From positions 1-64,000 of the forward strand of contig NZ_CAIWNQ010000010.1 in the NCBI RefSeq assembly GCF_903914075.1: a stretch of 64,000 nt of DNA, written 5' to 3'. Of this stretch, positions 36,802 through 47,347 are shown one piece after another. Made by a program: the position numbers and the translations under genes. Under the pieces are notes generated by a model, which was given only the letters and a program-made list of their open reading frames with translations, was not told where the DNA came from and made no database searches. Numbering within the stretch: position 1 is the stretch's first letter; every line of letters starts with the position of its first letter. This DNA is from Ruegeria sp. THAF57. GTDB lineage: Bacteria; Pseudomonadota; Alphaproteobacteria; Rhodobacterales; Rhodobacteraceae.

Positions 36802-38888
36802 GTGGCGACCTCCAGGTCCGGACCCGCGCGCCCCCGATTTTCCGACGAGATTTCAAAGTCGCGATTAATAGGGGCAGAGGCATGGACAAGATCCAGCCAG
36901 GCCTCATGCTCCTCTTGAACCTGCGCGGCTGGAATAACCTCTTCGATGTCCGTTTTGAACGTCCACGCAACGAAAGACAACAACATCAGAATGGTGACCA
37001 ACGCCGCTAACCACCAGATCCACCAAACCAAGGCAAACATCCAAACGCCGCTGAGTACGCAGAGTATGAATCCAATCCGTGTATTGCGTGGAAGGGTGAT
37101 GTCCTCATAAGCGTCCGGCGCCGGATAAGCCGTGCCCCTTTCCTTTGCGGCGGCAAAGTCATCGCGGTCGGTGACATGCGGAATAATGGCAAAATTGTAT
37201 GGCGGAGGGGGTGCGGGAATTGACCATTCCAGCGTGCGGGCATCCCACGGGTCGCCAACCGGGACGCGGGTTTTCTCGCGGTCCCGAATGCTGACCCACA
37301 ATTGCACCACTACAGCAAGCAGGGCAGACAAAATAACCAGAGACCCCAAAACGGCCACGATCATATAGGGATGAAAACTCGGGTCTTCCCAACTGAAAGA
37401 CCGGCGCGGCATCCCCATCAGGCCAACAAAGTAAAGGGGCAGGAACGTCAGCATGAAACCGACCGTCCACAAGACAACCGTGATACGGCCCCAGATTTCG
37501 TTCAGGCGGAACCCGAAGGCTTTGGGGAACCAGTAATTATACCCTGCCAGTAGGCCAAACAGGACCCCGGGCAGCAGCACGTTGTGGAAATGGGCAACCA
37601 GAAACAGCGTGTTGTGAACCTGATAATCCACGGTCGGGTTTGCAAGAATCACGCCCGAAAGCCCCCCGATGACAAAGAGCATCAGGAACGCCAAACCATA
37701 GAGCATCGGCACCGAAAACCGAATACGTCCCCGGAACAGGGTCGCCATCCAGTCATACACTTTTACCCCGGTGGGGATAGCGATCAGCATGGTCGCAATA
37801 CCAAAGACCGCATTGATCAGCGCGCTTTGACCCATTGTGAAAAAGTGGTGCAGCCAGACGGTGAAGGACAGCACCGCAATGGACATCGTCGCGATGACCA
37901 AGGAATTGTAGCCGTAAAGCCGCTTGGCCGAGAATGTCGCGAAAACCTCGGAATAAATTCCGTATGCGGGAAGAACCAGCAAATAAACCTCGGGGTGCCC
38001 GAACAGCCAGAACAGGTTGGCATAGTTCATCATGTTGCCGCCAAGGTCATTGGTGAAGAAATGAAAATCCAGGTACCGGTCGGCGGCCAGCATCAAGGCC
38101 GCGACACCCAGCGGCGGCATCGCAAATACGATCAGGATCGAGCTGCAGATAATCGTCCAGCAATACATCGGCAAACGCATGAATTTCATGCCCGGCGCAC
38201 GCAACTTGTAAATCGTGACCGCGAAATTGATCCCGGTCAGCGTCGTCCCGATCCCCGAAACAACGATTGCCCAAATCCAGTAGTCCGGCCCAACTCCGGG
38301 ATTGAAAGCGGCACCCGTATAGGGCGGATAAGCCGTCCAGCCCCCGGTCGAGAATTCACCGACAAGCAAAGAAACCATCAGCATCATCCCCGCCGAGACT
38401 GTCAGACCAAGACTGATCTGATTCATCACGGGAAATGCGACGTCGCGCGCACCAATCATCAAGGGAACCAGAAAGTTCGCCAGTCCGAAAACAAAAGGCA
38501 CGGCCACGAAAAAGATCATGATGGTGCCATGCGTGCTGAACAATTCGGCAAAGTGTTCGGCTTCAAGAAACCCGTCGCCAGGACCCGCTGCTTGTTGCGC
38601 GCGCATGACCACGCCTTCAAGGACCCCGCGCGCCAGCATCACAATCGCGAAGACAATATACATGATGCCGATTTTCTTGTGGTCTGCGCTTGTCAGCCAA
38701 TCGCGCCAAAGTGGTCCCCAAAGGCGGAACCACGTCAAGGCGCCGACAACAACCAGAATACCAACGATCACAACGCCCGCAGCGGCATTGGCGACGATTT
38801 CATTCGCGTTCGGAGTTTGGATGAGGCCGGCCAGAGGGAACGACTCCCAGCTTAGTCGGCCAAAGAAACTCGTATCCGCAGAACTCAT
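36798..38888 (-). CDS. cyoB: Cytochrome o ubiquinol oxidase subunit I
   Basis: 696 residues with about 15 TM segments, the proton-pumping catalytic subunit that reduces O2 with ubiquinol electrons. The heme-copper ligands are visible: His in FSTHGTIMIFF, the CuB His and cross-linked Tyr in FGHPEVYLLVLPAYG, the CuB pair in VWLHHFF, and heme ligands in LVAHFHNVLLPG. ADHKKIGIMYIVFA marks the first core helix. Overlaps of 4 bp with cyoA and cyoC show a single operon. No cyoE (heme O synthase) gene lies in the window. Confidence 0.96.
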   Translation of the reverse strand: MSSADTSFFGRLSWESFPLAGLIQTPNANEIVANAAAGVVIVGILVVVGALTWFRLWGPLWRDWLTSADHKKIGIMYIVFAIVMLARGVLEGVVMRAQQAAGPGDGFLEAEHFAELFSTHGTIMIFFVAVPFVFGLANFLVPLMIGARDVAFPVMNQISLGLTVSAGMMLMVSLLVGEFSTGGWTAYPPYTGAAFNPGVGPDYWIWAIVVSGIGTTLTGINFAVTIYKLRAPGMKFMRLPMYCWTIICSSILIVFAMPPLGVAALMLAADRYLDFHFFTNDLGGNMMNYANLFWLFGHPEVYLLVLPAYGIYSEVFATFSAKRLYGYNSLVIATMSIAVLSFTVWLHHFFTMGQSALINAVFGIATMLIAIPTGVKVYDWMATLFRGRIRFSVPMLYGLAFLMLFVIGGLSGVILANPTVDYQVHNTLFLVAHFHNVLLPGVLFGLLAGYNYWFPKAFGFRLNEIWGRITVVLWTVGFMLTFLPLYFVGLMGMPRRSFSWEDPSFHPYMIVAVLGSLVILSALLAVVVQLWVSIRDREKTRVPVGDPWDARTLEWSIPAPPPPYNFAIIPHVTDRDDFAAAKERGTAYPAPDAYEDITLPRNTRIGFILCVLSGVWMFALVWWIWWLAALVTILMLLSFVAWTFKTDIEEVIPAAQVQEEHEAWLDLVHASAPINRDFEISSENRGRAGPDLEVAT

Positions 38889-39847
38889 TGCTGCGCCTCC
38901 TGCCCGTATTCTGCCGTTCCCGGCTGTTGATCTGCGGGCAACGGTTCTCCGTGGTGGTATCGGTGCAGGATTGTCTGAAACAAATCCGCGCCTTCTGTGG
39001 TGAAATACAGTGCATTATCCGGCATGTCAGATGTACCCAAAGCGGCCTGCACCTCATCTCGGTCCGTGCGCATGGCCAATGTTCGGTATGTGTCTGCGGT
39101 CAAGGGAATTCCGTTGGCCCGGACAGTGTCGACCCAATCGGAGAATGCGTCTGGCTGCATGGCCAGGGTCTGAAACTTTTGCTTGGTGAAGCCCCGGCCG
39201 TTATATTGTGTATTTTCACCCTGCATGGTCGCCGGGGCGTCTGCCACAACATGCAGTTTGGTTGTCATTCCCGGCATGGCATAGATCTGGCCTGCCAGAG
39301 CGGGGATCATGAAAGATTGCATCACGGTGTCCGTGGTCAACGTCATCGCAATCTGCTGTTTGACGGGTATCCCCATCTCGCCAACGCTGGCGATGCCTAG
39401 GTCCGGGTAGATAAACAGCCATTTCCAATCCAATCCCACGACCTGCACATTTAAGGCAGGTGTTTCACCAAAGGGCGCTGTATACGGATCCAGACGATGG
39501 GTGGCTTTCCAAAGATAGAAGGACAATACGGCCACGATCAGAACCGGAATACCCCACATGACGAATTCAAGTGGGGACGAGAAGTCCCAGTTTGGCCGAT
39601 ACTCGGCGGCACCTTCTTTGCGTCGCCGGTAACGCACGGCAATCAAGGGTACCAGAACCAAAACAGGCAAAACCGCCAACATGATCAGGACCGTCGCGCG
39701 CAGCAGGTGAAGCCTCTGAACCTCGGCGATTGGGCCACGTGGATCCAGGAAACTGTCACTCGCCCAGGCTGCGTGCGAGCAAAGAGCGAAAACTGTGATC
39801 GCAATACCAAGTGTCTGCCACACGTTTGTGAACCTGATAGTGGCCAC
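38885..39847 (-). CDS. cyoA: Cytochrome o ubiquinol oxidase subunit II
   Basis: 320 residues from GTG 39847, with AAAGGA 9 bp upstream; this gives a signal-peptide start (GIAITVFALCSHAAWA). Two TM helices follow (about 44-66 and 85-107), then a periplasmic cupredoxin domain with LDWKWLFIYPDLGIA, MQSFMIPALAGQIYAMPGM and GFTKQKFQTLAM. The CuA Cys and His ligands of cytochrome c oxidases are absent, so it takes electrons from quinol. First gene of cyoABCD; the divergent lytic transglycosylase gene lies 180 bp away. Confidence 0.94.
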   Translation of the reverse strand: MATIRFTNVWQTLGIAITVFALCSHAAWASDSFLDPRGPIAEVQRLHLLRATVLIMLAVLPVLVLVPLIAVRYRRRKEGAAEYRPNWDFSSPLEFVMWGIPVLIVAVLSFYLWKATHRLDPYTAPFGETPALNVQVVGLDWKWLFIYPDLGIASVGEMGIPVKQQIAMTLTTDTVMQSFMIPALAGQIYAMPGMTTKLHVVADAPATMQGENTQYNGRGFTKQKFQTLAMQPDAFSDWVDTVRANGIPLTADTYRTLAMRTDRDEVQAALGTSDMPDNALYFTTEGADLFQTILHRYHHGEPLPADQQPGTAEYGQEAQQ

Positions 39848-40026
39848 TCCTGTCTGTCCTTTCCTGCCTCTGATTACAGGCAACTATCGGCAGACTTCCG
39901 AGTTTTCTCAAGGTTTTTCGTAACCGGGGATTGTCCTGCACCCGGTATGATCAACCGCGGAATTACGCGCAGACAATTGCCGTCAGACGTCGGTGTTGAC
40001 TTGCTGCAATCCTCAGGCGAGACCTT

Positions 40027-41268
40027 ATGCACATGCGTTGGCTTATCGTGATACTTGGCCTCTGGTGTCTTCCCACAAACGCAACCGCACTGGACCGCGG
40101 AGCGGTTGAGCGGCAATTCCAGACGTGGTTATGGGAAACCGTTTGGCCACAAGCCAAAGCCAAAGGTGTTTCCCGACGCACGATGGAGCGCGCCTTTAAC
40201 GGCGTTACCCTTAATTGGAAACTGCCCGATCTGATCCCTCCGGGGGGGACACAAAAAATACCTAAACAGCAGAAACAGGCCGAATTCGGCTCACCTGCAC
40301 GGTATTTCAAGGCCAACACAGTGCAGGGCGCAACATCCGTCGGCCGAAAGATGGCACAGCGCCACGCGACAACCCTTACCCAGATTGAGATCAAGACCGG
40401 TGTTCCATCCCACATCATTCTGGCCATCTGGGGGCGGGAAAGCGGATACGGTCAGGTCCCGATCCGACATAACGTCTTCGAAGTGCTGGGAACAAAGGGC
40501 TTCATGAGCACCAGATCCGAGTACTTCGCGGGCGAGCTCATCTCGGCATTGCAAATCGCCGAAGCGAGGCATGCGCCGCCGGGTGAAATGAAAAGCAGTT
40601 GGGCCGGTGCGCTGGGGCAACCACAGTTCATGCCGTCAAGCTTTTTGACCTTTGCGGCGGACGGCAATGGCGACGGACGATCCGATATTTGGACATCGCC
40701 CGAGGATACGATGGCATCTATTGCGAACTATCTGGCGCAACATGGCTGGGTGTCCGGCCGCGACTGGGGATTCGAGGTTTCTGTGCCAAAGTCCATATCC
40801 TGCGCCCTTGAAGGGCCGGATCAGGGACGCCCAATACAGGGCTGGGCAAAGATGGGGGTTTCCAGAGTTTCGGGCAAGCCTTTCCCGCAACATGAGCTTT
40901 CTGGCGAAGGATTCCTGATGATGCCTGCGGGACGAAGTGGCCCGGCCTTTCTGGTGACGCCGAATTTCTATGTTCTGAAGGAATACAACAAAAGCGATCT
41001 TTATGCCCTTTTCGTCGGCCATGTCGGGGATCGGATTGAATACGGTGTCGGCGATTTCCAAGGTCAGTGGGGCAAAGTGGGTGATCTCTATCGTTCGGAC
41101 ATCGCAGCTATGCAGCGCGCCCTTGAACATAAGGGGCATGACGTTGGCGGTGCGGACGGCCTTGCGGGGTTCAAAACCCGTCGTTCGATCGGGCGCTGGC
41201 AGGAAGCGACCGGTCAGGTGCCCACCTGTTTCCCTGCCGCAGATATGAAAACAACCCTAAGCCGATAG
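40027..41268 (+). CDS. Lytic murein transglycosylase B-like, with peptidoglycan-binding end
   Basis: 413 residues. A signal peptide (WLIVILGLWCLPTNATA) exports it; no lipobox Cys is seen, unlike E. coli MltB. The SLT_2 catalytic domain (about 30-320) contains AIWGRESGYGQVP, with the catalytic Glu, and AGALGQPQFMPSSFLTFAADG. The C-terminal 60 residues (YRSDIAAMQRALEHKGHDVGGADG) form a peptidoglycan-binding domain. It cleaves glycan strands to anhydro-muropeptides in the periplasm. Confidence 0.93.
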   Translation: MHMRWLIVILGLWCLPTNATALDRGAVERQFQTWLWETVWPQAKAKGVSRRTMERAFNGVTLNWKLPDLIPPGGTQKIPKQQKQAEFGSPARYFKANTVQGATSVGRKMAQRHATTLTQIEIKTGVPSHIILAIWGRESGYGQVPIRHNVFEVLGTKGFMSTRSEYFAGELISALQIAEARHAPPGEMKSSWAGALGQPQFMPSSFLTFAADGNGDGRSDIWTSPEDTMASIANYLAQHGWVSGRDWGFEVSVPKSISCALEGPDQGRPIQGWAKMGVSRVSGKPFPQHELSGEGFLMMPAGRSGPAFLVTPNFYVLKEYNKSDLYALFVGHVGDRIEYGVGDFQGQWGKVGDLYRSDIAAMQRALEHKGHDVGGADGLAGFKTRRSIGRWQEATGQVPTCFPAADMKTTLSR

Positions 41269-41667
41269 CGATTCGCGATATGTGAGGCCGTTTGTCAAAA
41301 GGCTTACGCAGCGTCAGGCGCCGTCCTGCGCTGCCACCGTTCACGAAAATGTTAAGAACGCATCTAGTTTCATCATAATATTTCCGGCGCCCCACCGTTT
41401 CCTTCACAATTCGCATACAACTGCCTAATTTGCGGGCAGAGGCTTTAACCTTTTTTTAAATAATGCCAACGTCGGCTTCAGTGAAAGGCGACTTTTGCAA
41501 CCACGTTCCCGACTGAAAACCGAAAGACTGCGGCGCAGCCCATTTTGCGAACCAATTCAGCAATTTTCGGACCTGTACACGCTCTTTCGCAGTCGGACAA
41601 ACAAGGCGGCTCTCTGCCATCTTGTTGGGATGGCCAACAATGCCGCCAAAAAACGGGAGTAAAAAAT
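41269..41667 (+). other. Intergenic region before oppA, 399 bp
   Basis: The region turns AT-rich near 41350-41470, with a TTTTTTTAAATAAT run at about 41450, and must hold the opp promoter. No clear promoter pair, operator or small gene was recognised. The frame that runs upstream of oppA from 41545 has no signal peptide of its own and is not called. Confidence 0.5.
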
Positions 41668-43296
41668 ATGAACAAACATATTCGGACAACGCTGGCGGGG
41701 CTGCTGACCTCGACCATGATCACCGGCGCGGCACTGGCCGCCGGAACGCACCCTGAAACCGGCGAAGCATTGGCGGATGATCAGACATTCACCTATCGTA
41801 TTCTGGACGAACACAGCTCGGTCGACCCGCAGGTCGTCGAGGACGTATCGGGCGCCGAGATTGTGCGCGACCTGTTTGAAGGTCTGATGAACCAGGACGA
41901 AGACGGTAATCTGGTTCCTGGCGTCGCCACCGAATTCACCACCAACGACACCAAAGACGTCTATACCTTTACCCTTCGCGATGACGCCAAGTGGTCAAAC
42001 GGTGACCCGGTAACCGCTGGTGACTTTGTCTTCGCATGGAAACGCGCCGTCGATCCTGCGCTGTCCTCGCCTTACGCCTGGTTCATGGAACTGATGTCGA
42101 TTGAAAACGCGGCTGAAATCATTGCAGGCGATAAACCTGTGGATGAGCTGGGCGTCACCGCAATTGACGACCACACGCTTGAAATCAAGCTGAGCGCCCC
42201 TCTGCCCTATTTTGCGCAGATGACCACGCATTCCACGACCTTCCCTGCCCCGCAGAAAGTCATCGAAGAGTTTGGCGACGCGTGGACCAAGCCTGAAAAC
42301 ATCGTCTCGAACGGGGCTTATGTTCTGACCGAACACCTGCCGCAGGAACGCTCGGTTCGCGAGCGTAACGAAATGTACTGGGACAACGACAACACTATCG
42401 TCGACAAGGTTGTCGCATTGGTCATCAACGACGAAAACGTCGCCCTGACCCGGTATCTGGCTGGTGAACTGGACCGCACCGAGGTTCCCGCAGGTCAATT
42501 CCCACGCCTGCAGAAAGAGCACCCGGACGAAGCCATTAGCTTCCCGCGCCTGTGCAACTATTACTACACATTCAACCTATCCGACGGTGGCCCCGAAGCA
42601 TTCAAGGACCCGAATGTTCGCCAAGCGCTGTCGCTGGCAGTAGATCGCAAGATCATCACGGAAAACATCATGGCAGGTGGCCAGCCTCAGGCTTACACCT
42701 TTGCCCCTGAGGCGACCGCCGGGTTCACTGTTCCCGAAGTTGAAATGGCTTCGATGTCTCAGCAGGAACGCGACGAACTGGCCAAAGAACTGCTGGCTGC
42801 CGCAGGTTATGGTCCTGACAATCCACTGAGCTTTGAGATGGTCTACAACACCTCGGAAGCTCATAAGAAAGTCGCCGTGGCGCTTAGCCAGATGTGGAAG
42901 CAGAAGCTGGGTGTAAACGCCGAACTCGCCAACATGGAATGGAAGATCTTCCTGGAAGAGCGCGGCAACCAGAACTTCGATCTGGCCCGTGGCGCTTGGT
43001 GTGGCGACTATAACGAAGCCTCAACCTTCCTGGACCTGCTGCAATCGGACTCAGGCTACAACGACGGCAAGTATAACAATGCCAAAGTTGATGAGCTTTT
43101 GGCCCAAGCCAAAACATCGGACGATGCCGCGCCTCTGTATACCGAAGTCGAGCGGATCATCGCACAAGAGACCCCTGTAATCCCGATCTACCACTATGCT
43201 GGCGTCTACATGATGGACAGCGACGTCGGGAACTGGCCGGTCAATAACGTAGAGCAGAACTGGTACTCCAAGAACCTCTACAAAATCGCTGAATAA
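41668..43296 (+). CDS. oppA: Oligopeptide ABC transporter substrate-binding protein
   Basis: 542 residues from ATG 41668 (GGGAG upstream). Signal peptide TTLAGLLTSTMITGAALA, no lipobox, then an SBP_bac_5 fold: LDPQVVEDVSG-like start, IVRDLFEGLMNQDEDG, YTFTLRDDAKWSNGDPVTAGDFVFAWKRA (the family signature, here split around DDAKWSNGDPVTAGDF), and SLAVDRKIITENIM. It matches E. coli OppA in length and motifs. It captures peptides in the periplasm for the OppBC/DF importer encoded next. A strong hairpin follows its stop. Confidence 0.94.
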   Translation: MNKHIRTTLAGLLTSTMITGAALAAGTHPETGEALADDQTFTYRILDEHSSVDPQVVEDVSGAEIVRDLFEGLMNQDEDGNLVPGVATEFTTNDTKDVYTFTLRDDAKWSNGDPVTAGDFVFAWKRAVDPALSSPYAWFMELMSIENAAEIIAGDKPVDELGVTAIDDHTLEIKLSAPLPYFAQMTTHSTTFPAPQKVIEEFGDAWTKPENIVSNGAYVLTEHLPQERSVRERNEMYWDNDNTIVDKVVALVINDENVALTRYLAGELDRTEVPAGQFPRLQKEHPDEAISFPRLCNYYYTFNLSDGGPEAFKDPNVRQALSLAVDRKIITENIMAGGQPQAYTFAPEATAGFTVPEVEMASMSQQERDELAKELLAAAGYGPDNPLSFEMVYNTSEAHKKVAVALSQMWKQKLGVNAELANMEWKIFLEERGNQNFDLARGAWCGDYNEASTFLDLLQSDSGYNDGKYNNAKVDELLAQAKTSDDAAPLYTEVERIIAQETPVIPIYHYAGVYMMDSDVGNWPVNNVEQNWYSKNLYKIAE

Positions 43297-43311
43297 TCAT
43301 CTGTTGATCAC

Positions 43312-43343
43312 GCTTTGCCCCGGAGACCTCTTTGGGGCAAAGC
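43312..43343 (+). promoter_or_regulatory. Strong hairpin between oppA and oppB
   Basis: GCTTTGCCCC (43312-43321) and GGGGCAAAGC (43334-43343) form a perfect 10-bp stem with a 12-base loop. No T run follows. It lies 16 bp after the oppA stop and 19 bp before oppB, a position where such structures commonly protect the binding-protein mRNA or partly terminate, giving more OppA than permease. Confidence 0.75.
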
Positions 43344-43362
43344 CAATAATTGGGGGCATGAA

Positions 43363-44286
43363 ATGCTTGCCTATATCGTCCGGCGGTTGCTGATCGCCGT
43401 CCCAACGATCCTTTTGCTGATCGTTGCAAGTTTCTTTTTGATGCACTTCGCACCCGGTGGACCTTTCACGTCAGAGCGGCCACTGCCGCCGGCGGTTCTG
43501 GCCAATATCGAAGCGCGGTACGGGCTGGACCAGCCGTTGTGGAAACAGCTTTGGGACTATCTGTACAACATTGTCGTGCATTTTGATTTCGGCCCGTCCT
43601 TCAAGTTCAAGGACCGCGACGTGAATGACATCATCGCGCAGGGCTTTCCAATTTCGTTGACTTATGGCTCGCTGTCCTTCCTTGTCGCGACGGCCGTGGG
43701 TGTCAGCCTTGGGATCGCTGCTGCGATCAAGCACAATAGCTGGATCGACTATTTCGCAGTTGGTTTGGGGATCGCGGCACAGGCGCTGCCGAACTTCATC
43801 ATGGGGCCGATCCTGATCCTGACCTTCACCCTTTGGCTGGGTTGGTTGCCCGGGGGCGGATGGAACGGAGGGCAATGGCCTTACCTGATCATGCCGGTGA
43901 TCGCTCTGGCGACCTCTTACATGGGGTCGATCGCCCGGATCACCCGATCTTCGATGCTGGAAGTTCTGAACTCGAACTTTATCCGCACCGCACGCGCCAA
44001 GGGCTTGCCGACAAGAACCGTCATTTGGCGGCACGCGCTGAAACCCACGCTTCTGCCGGTCGTATCCTATCTTGGGCCAGTTTTTGTTTACGTTCTGACC
44101 GGTTCGGTCTTTGTCGACATCTACTTTTCAACCGGTGGGTTGGGACAAGCCTATGTGGGGTCCGCCCTATCACGAGACTATGCCGTGCTCTTGGGCGTCA
44201 CGATCCTGTATGGCGTTCTGACCGTGCTGGTGAACCTGCTGACCGACCTGGCCTATGCCTGGTTCGATCCGAAAATTCGTTACTGA
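43363..44286 (+). CDS. oppB: Oligopeptide ABC transporter permease
   Basis: 307 residues from ATG 43363 (GGGGG upstream). MLAYIVRRLLIAVPTILLL is the classic OppB/DppB start. Six TM segments, with the EAA-type loop NSNFIRTARAKGLPTRTVIWRH, as expected of the inner-membrane pore. It pairs with OppC. Confidence 0.95.
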   Translation: MLAYIVRRLLIAVPTILLLIVASFFLMHFAPGGPFTSERPLPPAVLANIEARYGLDQPLWKQLWDYLYNIVVHFDFGPSFKFKDRDVNDIIAQGFPISLTYGSLSFLVATAVGVSLGIAAAIKHNSWIDYFAVGLGIAAQALPNFIMGPILILTFTLWLGWLPGGGWNGGQWPYLIMPVIALATSYMGSIARITRSSMLEVLNSNFIRTARAKGLPTRTVIWRHALKPTLLPVVSYLGPVFVYVLTGSVFVDIYFSTGGLGQAYVGSALSRDYAVLLGVTILYGVLTVLVNLLTDLAYAWFDPKIRY

Positions 44287-44296
44287 GGGGCGGGCA

Positions 44297-45226
44297 ATGC
44301 TTGGAAAATCACAAAAAGCCGCGCATCTGGCCGAGGATATCACCGACTATACGGTCATTCAGGGCCGCTCGCTCTGGCAGGACGCGCGTATGCGGTTTGT
44401 CCGCAATAAGGCTGCAATGGCCAGTCTGTTCATTCTGGGTCTGATCGTTCTGTTCACGCTAATCGGGCCTTATTTTGCCGTGTGGAATAACGAAGAAATC
44501 GACTGGAATGTCATGGGTGACGTCCGGGGCATGGGGATGCCTTCGGTCGAGACCGGGCATTTCTTTGGCGTCGATGATCTGGGGCGCGACCTGTACAGCC
44601 GTGTCATTCAGGCGACCACCACATCGCTTTTGGTGGGGCTGATCGGGGCCGCGACCGCGCTGATCGTGGGAACCTGCTATGGGATTGCGGCCGGATATAT
44701 CGGTGGCCGCACCGACGGCATCATGATGCGTTTCGTTGACATCTTGCTGGCGATCCCGGCCACACTGGTCATCATCCTGCTTCTGGTCGTGGCGGGCCGG
44801 TCGTTCTTTATGCTGTTCATCGCCCTTGGCGCGGTTGGGTGGCTGACGATGGCGCGGATCGTTCGCGGGCAGACACTAACCCTGAAAAACCGTGAATTCA
44901 TTGAGGCCGCACGCGCCGCTGGCGTTAGTGAGTTCACCATCATGTATCGCCACATCCTGCCGAACCTGTTGGGTGTTGTGATTGTCTATGCCTCGTTGCT
45001 GGTGCCCGAGATGATCCTGACCGAAAGCTTTATCTCGTTCCTGGGTTTGGGAATTTCGGAACCCTATACCTCACTCGGCCGTCTGATCGCCGAGGGTGCT
45101 GGTACTATGGGCTACGGAACCCTCTGGCAATTGATGTTCCCCCTGACATTCTACGTCGCCATCATCATCACGATGTTCTTCATCGGCGATGGCCTGCGTG
45201 ACGCCTTGGACCCGAAGGATCGCTGA
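44297..45226 (+). CDS. oppC: Oligopeptide ABC transporter permease
   Basis: 309 residues from ATG 44297 (GAGGGGCGGGC upstream). An N-terminal OppC_N segment ([21 protein letters not shown]) precedes six TM segments. It has the [12 protein letters not shown] motif and the loop [21 protein letters not shown]. It starts 10 bp after oppB and ends 1 bp before the ATPase gene. Confidence 0.95.
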   Translation: MLGKSQKAAHLAEDITDYTVIQGRSLWQDARMRFVRNKAAMASLFILGLIVLFTLIGPYFAVWNNEEIDWNVMGDVRGMGMPSVETGHFFGVDDLGRDLYSRVIQATTTSLLVGLIGAATALIVGTCYGIAAGYIGGRTDGIMMRFVDILLAIPATLVIILLLVVAGRSFFMLFIALGAVGWLTMARIVRGQTLTLKNREFIEAARAAGVSEFTIMYRHILPNLLGVVIVYASLLVPEMILTESFISFLGLGISEPYTSLGRLIAEGAGTMGYGTLWQLMFPLTFYVAIIITMFFIGDGLRDALDPKDR

Positions 45227-45227
45227 A

Positions 45228-47033
45228 ATGAGTCTGTTTTCTGTAAAGGACCTGAGCGTGCAATTCGATACACCGGATGGTGTTGTCGAAGCCGTCAAGG
45301 GCATCAGCTTTGACATCAATCCAGGCGAGTGTCTGGGCATCGTTGGCGAAAGCGGATCGGGTAAAAGCCAGACGTTTATGGCTGCGATGGGGCTGCTGCC
45401 TCCGGCCGGGCGCGCCAGCGGGTCGGCTTTGCTGAACGGCAAGGAAATCCTGAACCTGCCCGTGAACAAGCTGAACCAGATCCGGGGCGACGACGTTGGC
45501 ATGATCTTTCAGGATCCGCTGACCGCATTGACCCCGCATTTGCGGATCGGCCAGCAAATGCGCGAAGTGCTACAGGTTCACGAAGGCTTGCAAGGAAATG
45601 CAGCCCGTGCCCGGTGTCTTGAATGGCTGGATCGTGTTCGCATCCCTGAGGCAAAGCGTCGTCTGGACCAATACCCGCATGAACTGTCGGGCGGCATGCG
45701 TCAGCGTGTCATGATCGCAATGTCGATGCTGTGCAGTCCTAAACTGCTGATCGCGGATGAACCGACAACGGCACTGGATGTAACGGTTCAGGCGGACATT
45801 TTAGACCTGATGGTCCGCCTGCAAAAGGACGAAGGCACGGCCATCGCCCTGATCACGCATGATATGGGTGTTGTTGCGCGTATGTGCGACCGTATTCAGG
45901 TGATGCGTCTGGGACAGTTTGTCGAAGCTGGCGACACGCGCGAAATCTTTCGCGCACCGCAGCACGAATACACCCGTACCCTACTGGAAGCGATGCCGCG
46001 CATTGATGCTGGGGACGCACCCAAGGCGCTTGGTAAAACCGAAGAACCTTTGCTTAAGGTCGATGACGTCAAGGTTCACTTCCCGATCCATGTCTCTGGC
46101 GGTCTGTTCGGACGCAAGGTACCTCTGAAAGCAGTTGATGGTGTGACCTTCGACATCCGCAAGGGCGAAACCTTGGGTGTCGTGGGCGAGTCGGGCTGCG
46201 GCAAGTCGACATTGGCGCGCGCCGTACTACAGCTTATAGAACCCAGCGGCGGTAATGTCAGTTGGCTCGGTCATCCCATCGTTGGACTAAAGCGGGCGGA
46301 ACTGAACAAATACCGCAAGGATTTGCAGATCGTGTTCCAAGACCCGCTGGCCAGTCTGGATCCCAGAATGACAATCTCAGCTTCGATCGCTGAACCACTT
46401 AAGACCTATCGCCCCGACCTGACAGAGCGGGAGCGTAAGAAGATGGTTGCCGAGATGATGGAGAGGGTTGGCCTGAAAGCAAACATGATCAACCGCTACC
46501 CGCATGAACTGTCCGGCGGACAAAACCAAAGAGTCGGTATCGCGCGGGCGATGATCAACAAGCCCAAGCTGATCATTTGTGATGAGGCCGTATCCGCGCT
46601 GGATGTTTCGATTCAGGCCCAGATTGTCGAATTGTTACGCGAGCTCCAGCAGGAGTTTGGCCTGTCGATGATCTTTATCAGCCACGACTTGTCCGTGGTT
46701 CGTGCCGTATCAAACCGGATCATGGTTCTGTATCTCGGCCGGATCGTCGAATTGGGTGATGGTGAGGCCATTTGTTCCGAACCTATTCACCCGTACACCA
46801 AGTCATTGATCTCTGCGGTGCCAATCCCGGACCCGGATGTCGAGCGCAGCCGCCAGAGGCTTAAACTGCCGGGTGAACTTCCTTCACCAATGGATCCGAA
46901 AGCGGCGTTGCGGTTCCTGCCCAGCCGTTTGTCTGCAGGGCAGACAGACTATGTGCCTCAATTAAACGAGGTGAAGCCCGATCATTTTGTGGCCGAACAC
47001 GATCCACTTGAGGCAATCATGGCCAACGCGTAA
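45228..47033 (+). CDS. Fused OppD-OppF ABC ATPase
   Basis: 601 residues with two complete ABC ATPase domains. The first has Walker A GESGSGKS, signature ELSGGMRQR and Walker [13 protein letters not shown]; the second has [17 protein letters not shown] and [12 protein letters not shown]. Each is followed by an oligo_HPY-like end ([20 protein letters not shown]). It replaces separate OppD and OppF proteins and powers the peptide importer. In the second Walker B the usual EP is EA, as is common for OppF. A terminator follows directly. Confidence 0.95.
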   Translation: MSLFSVKDLSVQFDTPDGVVEAVKGISFDINPGECLGIVGESGSGKSQTFMAAMGLLPPAGRASGSALLNGKEILNLPVNKLNQIRGDDVGMIFQDPLTALTPHLRIGQQMREVLQVHEGLQGNAARARCLEWLDRVRIPEAKRRLDQYPHELSGGMRQRVMIAMSMLCSPKLLIADEPTTALDVTVQADILDLMVRLQKDEGTAIALITHDMGVVARMCDRIQVMRLGQFVEAGDTREIFRAPQHEYTRTLLEAMPRIDAGDAPKALGKTEEPLLKVDDVKVHFPIHVSGGLFGRKVPLKAVDGVTFDIRKGETLGVVGESGCGKSTLARAVLQLIEPSGGNVSWLGHPIVGLKRAELNKYRKDLQIVFQDPLASLDPRMTISASIAEPLKTYRPDLTERERKKMVAEMMERVGLKANMINRYPHELSGGQNQRVGIARAMINKPKLIICDEAVSALDVSIQAQIVELLRELQQEFGLSMIFISHDLSVVRAVSNRIMVLYLGRIVELGDGEAICSEPIHPYTKSLISAVPIPDPDVERSRQRLKLPGELPSPMDPKAALRFLPSRLSAGQTDYVPQLNEVKPDHFVAEHDPLEAIMANA

Positions 47034-47040
47034 GCAAAGA

Positions 47041-47075
47041 CGCCCGACACCTGTCTACAGGCTTCGGGCGTTTTT
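47041..47075 (+). terminator. Intrinsic terminator of the opp operon
   Basis: CGCCCGA (47041-47047) pairs with TCGGGCG (47064-47070), with an inner CCTGT/ACAGG stem, followed by TTTTT. It lies 8 bp after the OppDF stop. Confidence 0.88.
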
Positions 47076-47347
47076 CAATTCCGCCTAGGGATTGAACAAA
47101 TCAATCAGATAGTAGGCAAACAATTTTCCACTATTCGATATTATTGTTTCCTTTTTGGCAAAAATACTCAGCTTTCCCGCTGCATGTTGCCGCAGTTCAT
47201 TTTGACTCCCAATCCTCGTGATGGCACCATTTCTCATAACGCAGCATCCTGCATCAAACGGCGTTGATCATTCTGCGCGCACAGCCTAAGACGAAGCCAC
47301 GAGAGCAAAGCGATTTTCGGGCAAATTTTTTTAACTTGAGAGGTAAC

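Noticed and set aside
37584-38855. A 423-residue plus-strand open frame
   Set aside because: It is the antisense of cyoB, with a Gln/Arg/His-rich composition typical of shadow frames and no family features.
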